Shown here: positions 51,467 through 60,990 of the stretch, piece by piece | Numbering within the stretch: position 1 is the stretch's first letter | How the letters are laid out: each line of letters starts with the position of its first letter | Source: Bacteroidota bacterium | GTDB taxonomy: Bacteria; Bacteroidota; Bacteroidia; 2-12-FULL-35-15 | Length of the DNA stretch: 64,000 nucleotides | Assembly (NCBI GenBank): GCA_947479085.1 | Contig: CANJYB010000011.1 | Coordinates: 1 to 64,000, forward strand | Reading direction: 5' to 3' | The notes under the pieces: generated by a model | What the model was told of the DNA's origin: nothing | Seen by the model: the letters and a program-made list of their open reading frames with translations, nothing else | Database searches by the model: none | Program-made: the position numbers and the translations under genes

Positions 51467-52684
51467 TTATTTTTTGAATGGAATTGAAAAAGCAAACGTA
51501 GAGCCTTCATTTAATTTACTTTCAACAGTCATAGCACCGCCCTGAATGTCAACTAATCGTTTTGCGATAGCTAACCCGAGCCCTAAACCACCATGTTTTC
51601 TATTGTTATGATCTTCAACCTGTTTAAATCGGTTAAAAATGGTGTCCAGATTATCTGCAGATATTCCTATTCCGGTATCTGTCACCGAAAACTCTAATAA
51701 AGAATTTTCATTTTTAAAAACCCGGACACGCACATTTATTGTTCCTTTTTCCGTGAACTTAATAGCATTGCTAATAAGATTATTTATAATTTGTATAAGT
51801 CGTGTTTGGTCGCCAACCAAAATATCTTGGACATCTTTATCAATGGTAAATAGTAAAGCAAGATTTTTTTCTTCGGCCTTTTCTTCGAACATTATATTAA
51901 TCTTTTGAAAAATTTCCCGAATACTGAAATTGTTTTCTGTAAAGGTCATTGTTCCCGCTTCGATCATTGACATATCAATTGTATCGTTAATAATGGTCAA
52001 TAGATTTTCTCCGGCTGTTTTCACTATGCCCACATATTCTTTTTCTGTTGCGCCTAATTTCCCTTTTAATAAAACATTCGAAAACCCCAAAATTGCATTT
52101 AATGGCGTACGTATTTCGTGGCTTATAATAGAAAGAAACGCATCTTTTAAATTAGCTGACTCTTCGGCTTTTTGAGTGGCTTTTTCCGCAATATTTTTTC
52201 TTTCAATCAATTCATTTTCTATTCGCTTTTGGTTTGTTAAATCGCGAATAAGCCTTTCCATTTCTTCCTTTTGACGCAATAATTCATAATTTTTTTTATA
52301 TAGTTCCGCAAAAACAGCCACTTTTGCTTTTAGTATTTCAGGAGAAAATGGTTTAATCATATAATCAACTGCACCCGCTTTATATCCTTTGAAGATATGT
52401 ACATGACTATCCATACTCGCTGTTAAAAAAATTATCGGAATATGTTTAAGTGTTTCGATTCCGCGAATTAATTCTGCTGTTTCAAATCCATCCATCTCAG
52501 GCATTTGCACGTCCATCAAAATGATGGAAAAATCTTGCTGTTGAAGAAGAATCTTTAATGCTTCAGTGCCTGAATTTGCTTTCACACATATATAATGCTC
52601 GCTGGAAAGAATTACTTCTAAAGCAAATAAATTTTCCGCCTTATCGTCTACCAATAAAATTTTACCAGGGTTATTTGTTTTCAT
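51467..52684 (-). CDS. Hybrid response regulator / histidine kinase
   Basis: 405 aa. An N-terminal receiver domain (ILLVDDKAENLFALEVIL; phospho-Asp in ILMDVQMPEMDG; Lys in DYMIKPF) is followed by a coiled linker, HisKA with SIISHEIRTPLNAILGFS, and an HATPase domain (NLISNAIKFTEKG; DTGIGISADN; GGLGLGLAIAKRL; GSTFAFSIP). No membrane segment, so a soluble kinase that can both receive and send phosphate. It is 121 nt downstream of the large hybrid kinase on the same strand and probably works in the same relay; a dispersed repeat separates them. Confidence 0.93.
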   Translation of the reverse strand: MKTNNPGKILLVDDKAENLFALEVILSSEHYICVKANSGTEALKILLQQQDFSIILMDVQMPEMDGFETAELIRGIETLKHIPIIFLTASMDSHVHIFKGYKAGAVDYMIKPFSPEILKAKVAVFAELYKKNYELLRQKEEMERLIRDLTNQKRIENELIERKNIAEKATQKAEESANLKDAFLSIISHEIRTPLNAILGFSNVLLKGKLGATEKEYVGIVKTAGENLLTIINDTIDMSMIEAGTMTFTENNFSIREIFQKINIMFEEKAEEKNLALLFTIDKDVQDILVGDQTRLIQIINNLISNAIKFTEKGTINVRVRVFKNENSLLEFSVTDTGIGISADNLDTIFNRFKQVEDHNNRKHGGLGLGLAIAKRLVDIQGGAMTVESKLNEGSTFAFSIPFKK

Positions 52685-52705
52685 TTTTAATTTAAATTAT
52701 TGTTC

Positions 52706-52802
52706 TTATTGTTACGTCATTACGAGGGTTTTTCGCCCGAAGCAATCTCATTCTCGTAAGTGAGATTGCTTCACTCCACTGCGTTACGTTCGCAATGACG
52801 TT
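52706..52802. repeat. CGTCATTGCGAA dispersed inverted repeat
   Basis: ACGTCATTACGAGGGTTTTTCGC...GCGTTACGTTCGCAATGACGT, ends complementary, with an inner CAATCTCATTCTCG-TAAGTGAGATTG stem. Elements with the CGTCATTGCGA and AAGCAATCTCA words are familiar dispersed repeats in Bacteroidota genomes. Confidence 0.75.
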
Positions 52803-52805
52803 ATC

Positions 52806-55800
52806 TTATTTACTCAACCACACACGCATCAAGGACAAGAAGCGTTCTATATCAATAGGTTTAGTAATGTAATCGTTGGCTCCCGCATCAATACATTTCT
52901 GTTTGTCTTCTTTCATCGCTTTTGCTGTGAGTGCAATTACAGGTAAGTTCTTGAATTTCGCCTGCGATCTTATTTTTCGCATAGCCTCGTAACCATCCAT
53001 TTCGGGCATCATAATATCCATCAATACCATGTCAATGTCAGGATGTGTATCTAACAGTTCCAGCGCGTTTTTCCCATTTTCCGCTTTTATTATTTCCATT
53101 CCGCGTTCAGTTAATATTTTTGATAATGCAAATAAATTGCGCATATCATCATCTACCAATAATATTTTTTTAGAATGAAACACGGTTTCTTTATCATACA
53201 AATTATGTATAATCATTTGTTTTGATTTCGGTAAATTACTTATTGTCCTATGAAGGAAGAGTGCGGTTTCATCCAGTAATCGCTCTTCCGATTTTATACC
53301 CTTAATAATAATTGTTTCGGCATATTTCTGAAGTTCATTGTTTTCTTCTTTTGTAAGCTCTTTGCCGGTGTACACAATAATAGGAGGAATGCTTTGACCT
53401 TTTAGTTTTTCCAGTTTATGGATGAGGTCAAATCCACTCATATCGGGCAACCCAATATCCAGTATAATACAGTCGATATGGTTCTGTTCAAACAGAATCA
53501 ATGCTTCTTTGCCGGTTCCTGCTTCCAAACATTTTACATCACCATTGCCAATGATTATGCGCATGGCTTTTCTGGAATTTTCACTATCCTCAATAATCAG
53601 CAAATTCTTAATTTTCCTGCTGAGAAAATTTTCAATTTTTGTAAACGTTTCTTCAAGATCTTTTTTCTTTATTGGTTTCATGAGATACTCAACTGCACCT
53701 TCTTTGATTGGTTTCAGTGAACGTTCAATTGCCGAAATAATATGCACTGGTATATGCCTTAGGTTTGGATTTGCTTTTAATTCAAGTAATACACTATGCC
53801 CGTTAATACCCGGCAAGCCAATATCAAGAATGATTGCCTGCGGTTTGTATTTGGAGGCAAGCAATAAACCATCTTCCCCGCTTGCAGCGGACAAACATTT
53901 GAATCCTTTATTGTTGGCTTGCTTTAAAAGTACAGAAGCAAATTCAAGATCGTCTTCAATAATGAGAACGACTTTATCATCCTTGATAATTGTACTCCTG
54001 TCATCTGCCAGGCACGGATAATCCAGAAATTCGGCCTCATTTGCAGTACGGAGTTTATGCGAAACAGGTTTCAAGGTATCTGTTCTGATAGCTTGTTCTT
54101 CAGGATGAATTTCCAATGGAATAATGAGAGAAAAAGTAGAGCCCTCGTTTAATTTACTACTCAATTTAATTTCAGCTCCCAATAATTTTGCGAGTTCCCG
54201 TGAAATGGAGAGACCTAAACCTGTACCACCATACTTTCTGGAAGTGCCTCCTTCCGCCTGTTGAAAGGCTTCGAATACCGCCATTTGTTTATCCTCTTTT
54301 ATTCCTATACCGGTATCGGTAACAGAAATGATTAACGTAGTTTCCGAATTTCGGTTAATACTTAAACTTACACTTCCTTTTTCTGTAAATTTTATGGCGT
54401 TGGAGATAAGATTTTTCAATATCTGATTCAAACGTTGTGAATCAGTGCGAATGGATTGGGGTAGTCCTTTATCCAATGTACAAGTCAGCTTCAATCTCTT
54501 TTGTTCAGCTTGATGTTTGAAATCGCGCATCAGATTATCTGTAAAACCTTTCAATGATACGCTTTCAATATTTATTGCCATTTTCCCGGCTTCAATTTTA
54601 GAGAGATCAAGCACTTCATTAATTAACACAAGCAAATCATGACCACTTTTATAAATTATCTCTGCACTTTCAACCTGAATGAAATCCAGATTATTTTTTC
54701 TGTTTTCCGATAAATCTTTTGACAAAATAAGTAAGCTGTTAAGCGGTGTTCTTAATTCATGCGACATATTTGCAAGAAATTCTGATTTATACTTGCTGCT
54801 TATTTCAAGCTGTTTTGTTTTTTGTTCAATGTCATTTTTTGAAGCTTCCACCTCTTTGTTTTTCTCTTCCAGCGATTGCGTCTGTTCTTCCAGTTCTTCG
54901 TTTGACATCTGTAATTCTTCTTGTTGGGCTTTCAGATTTTGCGCCTGTTCTTCCAACTCTTCATTCATTTGTTTCAACTCTTCCTGCTGCGATTGAAGTT
55001 CTTCAGTCTGAACCTGCGTTTCTTCGAGCAATTCCTGTATTCGTTTTCTTGAAACTGCTGAATTAACACTAATAGCGATACTGTCCATAGAAGCATTTAT
55101 AAATTCTTTTTCCGTTTCACTGAAATCATTAAGACTTCCTATTTCTATTACACCTACTGTTTTACCTTCAAAAATAAATGGAGTAATGAGCAAATGCTTT
55201 GGTTTGGCGTTCATAACGGATGATGTGATGCGGATTTGATTTTCGGTTAAATCTGTTAAAGAAATTTGTTTTTGTTCCCGTGCAGACTGACCAATCAAGC
55301 CTTCATTTAGTGTAAATTTTCGTATGATTTCTTCAGGAGACAAAAAAGCATATTGTCCACTTAGTATCAATGCACTTTCGTTATCATTAAACTGATATAT
55401 AGCCCCTATGTTCGCTTTTAAGTAGGTGCATAAAAAACTAATGGTATTGCTTGCAAGCTCTTCAATACTTTGGTCACCTTTTAATGTTGAATTGAGTTGG
55501 TTTTGCCCGGCAGTTAACCAATTATGTTTTTCATTGGCGGCTGTTGTTTCACGCAATGAGCGTGTCATCTTCTTTAAAGAATTACCTAACATATCCTTAT
55601 CTGAACGAGGTGTCAGGTCATTGGCATAATATCCCGAAGCAACTTTGTTGGCATTTTCGGTTATTTCCCGAAAACTTTCATTCACACTTACCAATGAATT
55701 AAATAAAGGTTTTAATTCATCATTTGTAGAATCTTCCATTTTGTCATTTGTAAATTCACGGCTGGCAATTTTTTCAGCTTCTTTGGCTATCACCGAAATT

Positions 55801-56447
55801 CGATTTGTAATACTCCGAATAATCCAGTAAGAAATTATAATTGCAATTAGGATGCTTGCAATAATTAAACCGATAATTAAACTAATGGCCGCAGTATAAT
55901 TCGCATTATTTTCTTTTTTAGCATTCTCCATGCTCAATTGATTCTTATCAACGAGCCTCTGTAGCTGACTTCTTGCCTCATCTCTTACTTTCAACCCATT
56001 CTCATTAGAAATTTTTGTTGCTTCCTCATATTCATTCTTCATTACCAATGAAATGATGTTCCTGAGATCGGGTTGATAACTGGCCCAAGTGGTTTCAAAT
56101 TCTTTCAGAATGACTTTTCATTTATCATCAACCAATTCCTTCAACTCTTTTGATTTTTTATCAATAGTTTCTATTTGACGATAAATTTTATCTTTAAAAT
56201 AGTCCTTTTGAGTAAGATCTTTGTTCAGAATAATATTCTTTTCATGGCGGGCAGCTTCCAGCATAGCGATCATTACTTCATTGGAAAGATTTACTTTTTT
56301 TGAATATACATCTACAATATTTTGCATCCGATTATTGGATTCAGACAATTTATTAGTCATAAAAACTGCTATAGAAATGAGCAACACTAAAATGATAGTG
56401 AAGCCTCCAATTAATTTACTCTTGATTGTTAAATTCATAAGGCTCAT
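52806..56447 (-). pseudogene. Large hybrid sensor histidine kinase split by an in-frame TGA
   Basis: From ATG 56447 to the stop at 52806 one frame of 1213 codons is open except for TGA at 56120-56118 (codon 110). Domains: TM1 (about 12-32), a four-helix extracytoplasmic sensor (interrupted by the TGA), TM2 (about 187-208, LIIGLIIASILIAIIISYWII), HAMP, GAF (about 310-450), a Glu/Gln coiled coil (ELQSQQEELKQMNEELEEQ), HisKA with the phospho-His at 54759-54761 (NMSHELRTPLNSL), HATPase, and three receivers (ILDIGLPGINGHS; ILDIGLPDMSGFD; LMDIMMPEMDGYE). Downstream of the TGA translation could restart (ATG 56048), giving a kinase without TM1 and the first half of the sensor. Its start overlaps cheB by 4 nt. 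Confidence 0.85.
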
Positions 56448-57016
56448 TGTTTTTGTTTATCTAATTTTATTAATAACTTAAGTATATCCTCCAACGATAA
56501 AATATAATCCGGTTTAATAGCAGCCATAGCAGATGTTGGCATATAAGCAGCTTCTGCTGTTTTCGGATCTTGCACAATCGCCAAGCCACCCCATTCTTGT
56601 ATTCTCTTTATTCCATTTGTTCCGTCACTATTTGAACCTGTAAGTATTATTTCAATCAACTTGTTTTTATACATTTCGGCAGCCGATTCAAATAATACAT
56701 CGATTGATGGTCTTGCATAATTTACCGGTTCATCAATTGTAAGTGAAAAAGTTTTATTTTTTTCGATCAACAAATGATAATTAGGTGGCGCGAAATAAAC
56801 TTTTCCGTTTTCAATTTTTTCTTTTTCATCTGCTTCTTTTATATCAATAGTATAAGTGCCATTTAACAGTTGTATCCATTGGCTATCTGAATGTGCACTA
56901 ATATGCTGCACAATAATTATCGGAGTTTTGAAACCCTTTGGTAAAAGTGAAAACATGATTTTCATCGCTTTCATTCCTCCCGATGAAACTCCTATTACAA
57001 TTGCTTCGTAACTCAT
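56444..57016 (-). CDS. CheB-type methylesterase domain protein
   Basis: 190 aa, only the catalytic methylesterase domain; the usual N-terminal receiver is absent. The catalytic triad is visible as Ser in VSSGGMKA (residues 10-17), His in IIVQHISAHSD and Asp in TGSNSDGTNGI. It would demethylate or deamidate receptor glutamates. Overlaps both neighbours by 4 nt (ATGA): cheR upstream and the hybrid kinase downstream, so the three are translationally coupled. Targets are unknown, as no chemoreceptor lies in the window. Confidence 0.9.
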   Translation of the reverse strand: MSYEAIVIGVSSGGMKAMKIMFSLLPKGFKTPIIIVQHISAHSDSQWIQLLNGTYTIDIKEADEKEKIENGKVYFAPPNYHLLIEKNKTFSLTIDEPVNYARPSIDVLFESAAEMYKNKLIEIILTGSNSDGTNGIKRIQEWGGLAIVQDPKTAEAAYMPTSAMAAIKPDYILSLEDILKLLIKLDKQKQ

Positions 57017-57888
57017 CCTTCCAAAGCATAAGCTAATTGATATTTCTTTTTAAATATTTTTTGTTTTTTATCTACGTCCTTGTATTCCTCATAAAAATCT
57101 GTAAAGCGTAAACCTTCTTTTGAACCCAAACATAAAATACCGCCATTAATAAGACTATTGTAAAAAAGTTTTTGCACTTTATTTTGTAAATCTTTATCAA
57201 AATAAATTAATACATTTCTGCATAATATCAAGTGTACTTCTGCAAATACACTATCGGTAACTAAATTATGATTTGCCCAGACAATATTTTTTTTCAAAGA
57301 TTGATTCATAATCACATTGCCATAATTGGAAGTATAATAACTTGATAAAGATTCTTTTCCTCCTGATAATTGATAATTAATGGTATATTCTTTTATCATT
57401 TTATTCGAAAAAATTCCTTCTTTCGCTTTGTTCAAGGCTTGTTGATTAAAATCTGTTGCATAGATTGTGGTTCTGTCATACAAACCCTCTTCCTGCATAA
57501 TAATGGCCATTGAATATGCTTCTTCGCCTGTAGCACACCCGGCATGCCATATTTTTATAAACGGATAGGTTTTTAAAATTGGTATTACGTGGTCTCGTAA
57601 TGATTTATAAAAACCGGAATCACGAAACATTTCGGTTACCGTTATTGATAAATCCTGTAAAAGTTGTGAAGCAAATGTTTCATCCTTTAGCACCATAGAT
57701 TGTATTTGAGAAACATCTTTTAATCCCGACATTGACATCCTATTCATAATCCTACGCCTGATGTGTGCTTCGGAATACTGCCTGAAATCATAACCATATT
57801 TCTGATAAATGGCTTCTAATAACGATGAAATTTCAAGATCTGATGTGTCGTTAAATTGTAGAGGATTCAATTGTTTTTTTTCGCTCAT
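57013..57888 (-). CDS. CheR-type methyltransferase
   Basis: 291 aa. An N-terminal helical domain (RQYSEAHIRRRIMNRMSMSGL) precedes the SAM-binding fold with IKIWHAGCATGEEAYSMAI (motif I) and LILCRNVLIYFDKDLQ (motif II). It methylates receptor glutamates with S-adenosylmethionine. First gene of a cheR-cheB-hybrid kinase operon. The pattern of a stand-alone CheB plus hybrid kinase with coiled-coil linker recurs in environmental Bacteroidota and may control processes other than swimming. Confidence 0.92.
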   Translation of the reverse strand: MSEKKQLNPLQFNDTSDLEISSLLEAIYQKYGYDFRQYSEAHIRRRIMNRMSMSGLKDVSQIQSMVLKDETFASQLLQDLSITVTEMFRDSGFYKSLRDHVIPILKTYPFIKIWHAGCATGEEAYSMAIIMQEEGLYDRTTIYATDFNQQALNKAKEGIFSNKMIKEYTINYQLSGGKESLSSYYTSNYGNVIMNQSLKKNIVWANHNLVTDSVFAEVHLILCRNVLIYFDKDLQNKVQKLFYNSLINGGILCLGSKEGLRFTDFYEEYKDVDKKQKIFKKKYQLAYALEG

Positions 57889-58283
57889 AGCTTAATTATT
57901 GAGCCTTAAAAAAATGACTACAAAGGAACTATGAACCATATAAGTGTTTTTAGATTGTTTCAATATAGTACCCAACAATCTCCGCCTAGACACTGCCTTT
58001 GTCAACGGTCGTTTGAAAAATATATTCGAGCGAAAGTAATAGATCTCAAACCCATGATTGTTACACAGCTTTTGTTAAAAGTTACATAATTCACACATTT
58101 AAGTATTACCATTTATATTTTACGCATCTAAGAGGTAGAAGAGTAAAAATGTTTTTTCATGAAATCCCTTGCAGGACTCGAACAAGTAATTACTTGAAAA
58201 TAAACTGTTGTGTTTTTAGAAGCGACTTTATCGAACCAAAAACCCCTGATAAATAAGACTTTATCAGGGGTTTTGCGGTTAAG
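57889..58283. other. Gene-free region between cheR and tRNA-Leu, with a tRNA T-arm-like fragment
   Basis: No coding frame is supported. At 58163-58186 the minus strand reads GTTCGAGTCCTGCAAGGGAT, which looks like the 3' quarter of a tRNA or an integrase attachment site. The tRNA-Leu terminator occupies 58239-58275. Confidence 0.5.
58239..58275 (-). terminator. Terminator of tRNA-Leu
   Basis: AACCCCTGATAAA...TTTATCAGGGGTT hairpin (13-bp arms), followed on the minus strand by five T residues, 9 nt after the tRNA 3' end. Confidence 0.85.
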
Positions 58284-58363
58284 TACCCAGTGCCGGAGTC
58301 GAACCGGCACGATTTCTCACTGGTGTTTGAGACCAGCGCGTCTACCAATTCCGCCAACTGGGC
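58284..58363 (-). tRNA. tRNA-Leu (anticodon CAA)
   Basis: 80-nt class II tRNA on the minus strand. Acceptor GCCCAGT pairs with ACTGGGT (G1-U72 wobble), discriminator A. D-loop GGTAGAC. Anticodon stem CTGGT/ACCAG with loop CTCAAAC, anticodon CAA. A short variable arm (TGAGAAATCGT) and T-arm GCCGG TTCGACT CCGGC follow. CCA is not encoded. It reads UUG codons. Confidence 0.95.
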
Positions 58364-58533
58364 ATTTGGTTGTTTTGGTTAATTGGTAATTGAGGTAATT
58401 TAGTTGTTTTTTAAAATCATCACCTGAATTATTTATTTGGCTCAATTACCTGATTAACTTTTTAAATCGGGTGCAAAACTATTCAAATCATTTGGATTGG
58501 CAAAAAAATCTTTCGCAGTAAGCCATTTTTAAT

Positions 58534-58541
58534 TACATTTG
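58534..58541 (+). promoter_or_regulatory. -7 promoter element of prs
   Basis: TACATTTG fits TAnnTTTG exactly, 19 nt before the prs ATG. The -33 region is degenerate (TTTCG at 58511-58515, about 19 nt upstream). Confidence 0.6.
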
Positions 58542-58560
58542 CATCCCTTTTAAAAAAAAC

Positions 58561-59496
58561 ATGGATAATAAGGTAAAAATATTCTCAGGTTCATGCACCC
58601 GTCATTTGGCAGAGCAAATTGCCAAGGGGTATGGTCAGGAATTAGGAAAGGTTTCGTTACTTAAGTTCAGTGACGGGGAGTTTCAAACTTCTTATGAAGA
58701 AACCGTTCGTGGAAGTGATGTGTTTATTATACAATCTACTATCCCTCCAACGGATAATTTATTTGAGTTATTATTGATGATAGATGCTGCTAAGAGGGCT
58801 TCTGCACATCAGATTATTGCAGTGTTGCCTTATTTTGGCTTTGCCCGTCAGGACAGAAAAGACCAACCAAGAGTGGCAATAGGAGCAAAAATGGTGGCTA
58901 ATCTGCTTTCGGCAGCAGGCGCAACCCGCATCATTACTATGGATTTGCATGCAGACCAGATACAGGGATTCTTTGATTTCCCGGTTGACCATTTATACGC
59001 ATCTTCTATATTTCTTCCTTATATTCAAGGATTGAATTTGCCTAATTTAACAATGGCAGCACCGGATATGGGAGGAACAAAAAGGGCTAATGCTTATGCT
59101 AAGTACCTGAAATCGGAAATAGTAATTTGTTATAAACAGCGTACCAAAGCCAATGTGGTGGACAGTATGACAGTGATAGGAGAAGTGGAAGGAAGGGATA
59201 TTATCCTTGTGGATGACCTGGTTGACACAGGAGGAACGCTTACCAAGGCAGCAGACATGATGCTGGACAGAGGAGCAAGAAGCGTAAGAGCGGTATGTAC
59301 CCATGCTGTATTATCAGGTAAGGCGTACGAGAACATTGAAAAATCGGGAATTACGGAATTGGTTGTAACAGATACCATTCCATTGAAACAGGAAAGCAGT
59401 AAAATAAGAGTGTTGACGGTTGCCAATTTGTTCGCTAAAGTATTACATAGCGTGCATAATTACGAATCGATTGCATCTAATTTTATAGTATCATAA
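58561..59496 (+). CDS. prs: Ribose-phosphate pyrophosphokinase
   Basis: 311 aa. It makes PRPP from ribose-5-phosphate and ATP for nucleotide, His, Trp and NAD synthesis. Signatures: KFSDGEFQTSYEETVRGSDVFIIQST, YFGFARQDRKDQPRVAIGAK (ATP flexible loop), TMDLHADQIQGFFDFPVDHLYAS, and the PRPP loop ILVDDLVDTGGTL. Normal length. It probably shares a transcript with rplY, 79 nt downstream. Confidence 0.97.
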   Translation: MDNKVKIFSGSCTRHLAEQIAKGYGQELGKVSLLKFSDGEFQTSYEETVRGSDVFIIQSTIPPTDNLFELLLMIDAAKRASAHQIIAVLPYFGFARQDRKDQPRVAIGAKMVANLLSAAGATRIITMDLHADQIQGFFDFPVDHLYASSIFLPYIQGLNLPNLTMAAPDMGGTKRANAYAKYLKSEIVICYKQRTKANVVDSMTVIGEVEGRDIILVDDLVDTGGTLTKAADMMLDRGARSVRAVCTHAVLSGKAYENIEKSGITELVVTDTIPLKQESSKIRVLTVANLFAKVLHSVHNYESIASNFIVS

Positions 59497-59575
59497 AAAG
59501 ACATTGCACCAATAAATTTTAAATTAACCGTTGATTGTAAGGTGCATCAATTGACAATAAATAAAACAAAACAAA

Positions 59576-60226
59576 ATGAAATCAGTATCTATTAGCGGTT
59601 CGCCAAGAGCGAACGTAGGGAAAACAGATGCAACAGCATTGAGAAATGCAAAGCGGGTACCATGTGTACTTTATGGTGGTAAAGAACAAGTTCACTTTTC
59701 AGTTCTTTCAGCCGATTTTAAAAACTTAATCTACACGCCACATGTGCACACTGTAGATTTGGACATTGCAGGAAATAAATACCATGCAATTGTTCAGGAA
59801 ACACAATTTCATGCCTTAAAAGACCATTTGGTGCATGTTGATTTTTTAGAAATCGTGGAAGGAAAACCAGTTGTTATGGAATTGCCAATAAAAACATCGG
59901 GTACATCTCCTGGGGTTAGAAACGGTGGAAAATTATCTAAGAAATTAAAAACATTGAGAGCAAAAGGGTTGGTACAACACATGCCTGATGCGGTTATTGT
60001 TCCTATTGATACAATGGAAATAGGTCATTTTGTTAGAGTTGCAGATATTAAAGTAGAAGGACTTACTTTTTTGAATGCGCCCAATGTAACGGTGGTGGCT
60101 GTTCAGGTAACACGTGCGTCTGTAGAAGAGCCTAAGGCAGCAGCAACTACTGCAGCAGCACCTGCAGCAGCAAAAGCAGCAGCACCTGCAGCAGCAGCTG
60201 CAAAAGCACCAGCAGCTAAAAAATAA
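59576..60226 (+). CDS. rplY: 50S ribosomal protein L25 (general stress protein Ctc form)
   Basis: 216 aa. N-terminal 5S rRNA-binding domain (about 1-90, with RVPCVLYGGKEQVHFSV) and the C-terminal TL5/Ctc beta domain (about 95-185: VDFLEIVEGKPVVMELPI; PDAVIVPIDTMEIGHFVRV). The last ~30 residues are an Ala/Pro/Lys-rich tail encoded by GCA/GCT repeats (60137-60224), likely unstructured and prone to length variation. Follows prs, precedes pth, the usual order in Bacteroidota. Confidence 0.96.
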   Translation: MKSVSISGSPRANVGKTDATALRNAKRVPCVLYGGKEQVHFSVLSADFKNLIYTPHVHTVDLDIAGNKYHAIVQETQFHALKDHLVHVDFLEIVEGKPVVMELPIKTSGTSPGVRNGGKLSKKLKTLRAKGLVQHMPDAVIVPIDTMEIGHFVRVADIKVEGLTFLNAPNVTVVAVQVTRASVEEPKAAATTAAAPAAAKAAAPAAAAAKAPAAKK

Positions 60227-60275
60227 TTAACTCCTTTTCCCTTTCAGGGATGTAAGTTTAATTAAGTATTATTTT

Positions 60276-60313
60276 AAAGTTGGCAGAACATTTTGTTCTG
60301 CCAACTTTTTTTA
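60276..60313 (+). terminator. Terminator after rplY
   Basis: AAAGTTGGCAGAACA-TTT-TGTTCTGCCAACTTT perfect 15-bp stem and T tail. Confidence 0.9.
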
Positions 60314-60337
60314 TGTCAATAACATGGTAAGTTTTAT

Positions 60338-60345
60338 TATTTTTG
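60338..60345 (+). promoter_or_regulatory. -7 promoter element of pth
   Basis: TATTTTTG fits TAnnTTTG and lies 20 nt before the pth ATG, after the rplY terminator. No clear -33 element. Confidence 0.5.
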
Positions 60346-60365
60346 GAAAAACTTTTTGAAGCCAA

Positions 60366-60932
60366 ATGAGCAAATTTTTAATTGTTGGATTAGGAAACAT
60401 TGGTGAAGAATATGAAAATACTCGTCACAATATTGGTTTTACAATTGTTGATGCTATTGCCAAAGAGCATGGAATAAAATTTATTAACGGCAGACTGGCT
60501 ACGGTTGCAGAATATAAATGGAAGGGTAAGGTTATTATTTTAATCAAGCCCACCACTTTTATGAACCTGAGTGGAAAGGCAGTGAACTATTGGTTGCAGG
60601 CCGAAAGTATAAAAAAAGAAAATTTGTTGGTGGTTACCGATGATATCGCCTTGCCCTTCGGGACAGTTAGAATGAAAGGAAAGGGAAGCGATGGGGGGCA
60701 TAATGGGTTGAGAAATATTCAGGAAATATTAAATACAACCGAATATGCCCGATTAAGATTTGGAGTGGGGAGCGAATTTGCTGTGGGCAGGCAGGTGGAT
60801 TATGTGCTCGGAAAATGGAATGCGGACGAACAAAAAGCATTGTTGCCTCGGGTGGAGCTGGCAAAAGAAATGGCACAATCATTTGCTACTATTGGATTAC
60901 AATTGACAATGACTAACTTTAATAATAAATAA
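60366..60932 (+). CDS. pth: Peptidyl-tRNA hydrolase
   Basis: 188 aa. It releases peptides from peptidyl-tRNA that drops off ribosomes. Asn11 and catalytic His21 lie in GLGNIGEEYENTRHNIGF; KPTTFMNLSG (Asn), VTDDIALPFG (Asp) and GSDGGHNGLRNI complete the active site. Normal length. Transcribed from its own -7 box after the rplY terminator. Confidence 0.97.
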   Translation: MSKFLIVGLGNIGEEYENTRHNIGFTIVDAIAKEHGIKFINGRLATVAEYKWKGKVIILIKPTTFMNLSGKAVNYWLQAESIKKENLLVVTDDIALPFGTVRMKGKGSDGGHNGLRNIQEILNTTEYARLRFGVGSEFAVGRQVDYVLGKWNADEQKALLPRVELAKEMAQSFATIGLQLTMTNFNNK

Positions 60933-60955
60933 ATAATTAGTTAAACTTATATTCC

Positions 60956-60963
60956 TATTTTTG
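60956..60963 (+). promoter_or_regulatory. -7 promoter element of the T9SS gene at 60991
   Basis: TATTTTTG fits TAnnTTTG. It spans the TTG start of the longer open frame (60961) and so favours ATG 60991. Confidence 0.5.
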
Positions 60964-60990
60964 CAATCATTAATTTTAAAAAATAAAAAC

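Noticed and set aside
27092-56447. UGA read as tryptophan, given two in-frame TGA codons
   Set aside because: TGA is the normal stop of other genes here (for example 520-522), and TGG is used for Trp throughout, including in both affected genes' neighbours.
58128-58310. 60-aa open frame over tRNA-Leu
   Set aside because: It overlaps the tRNA and its terminator and has no protein-like features.
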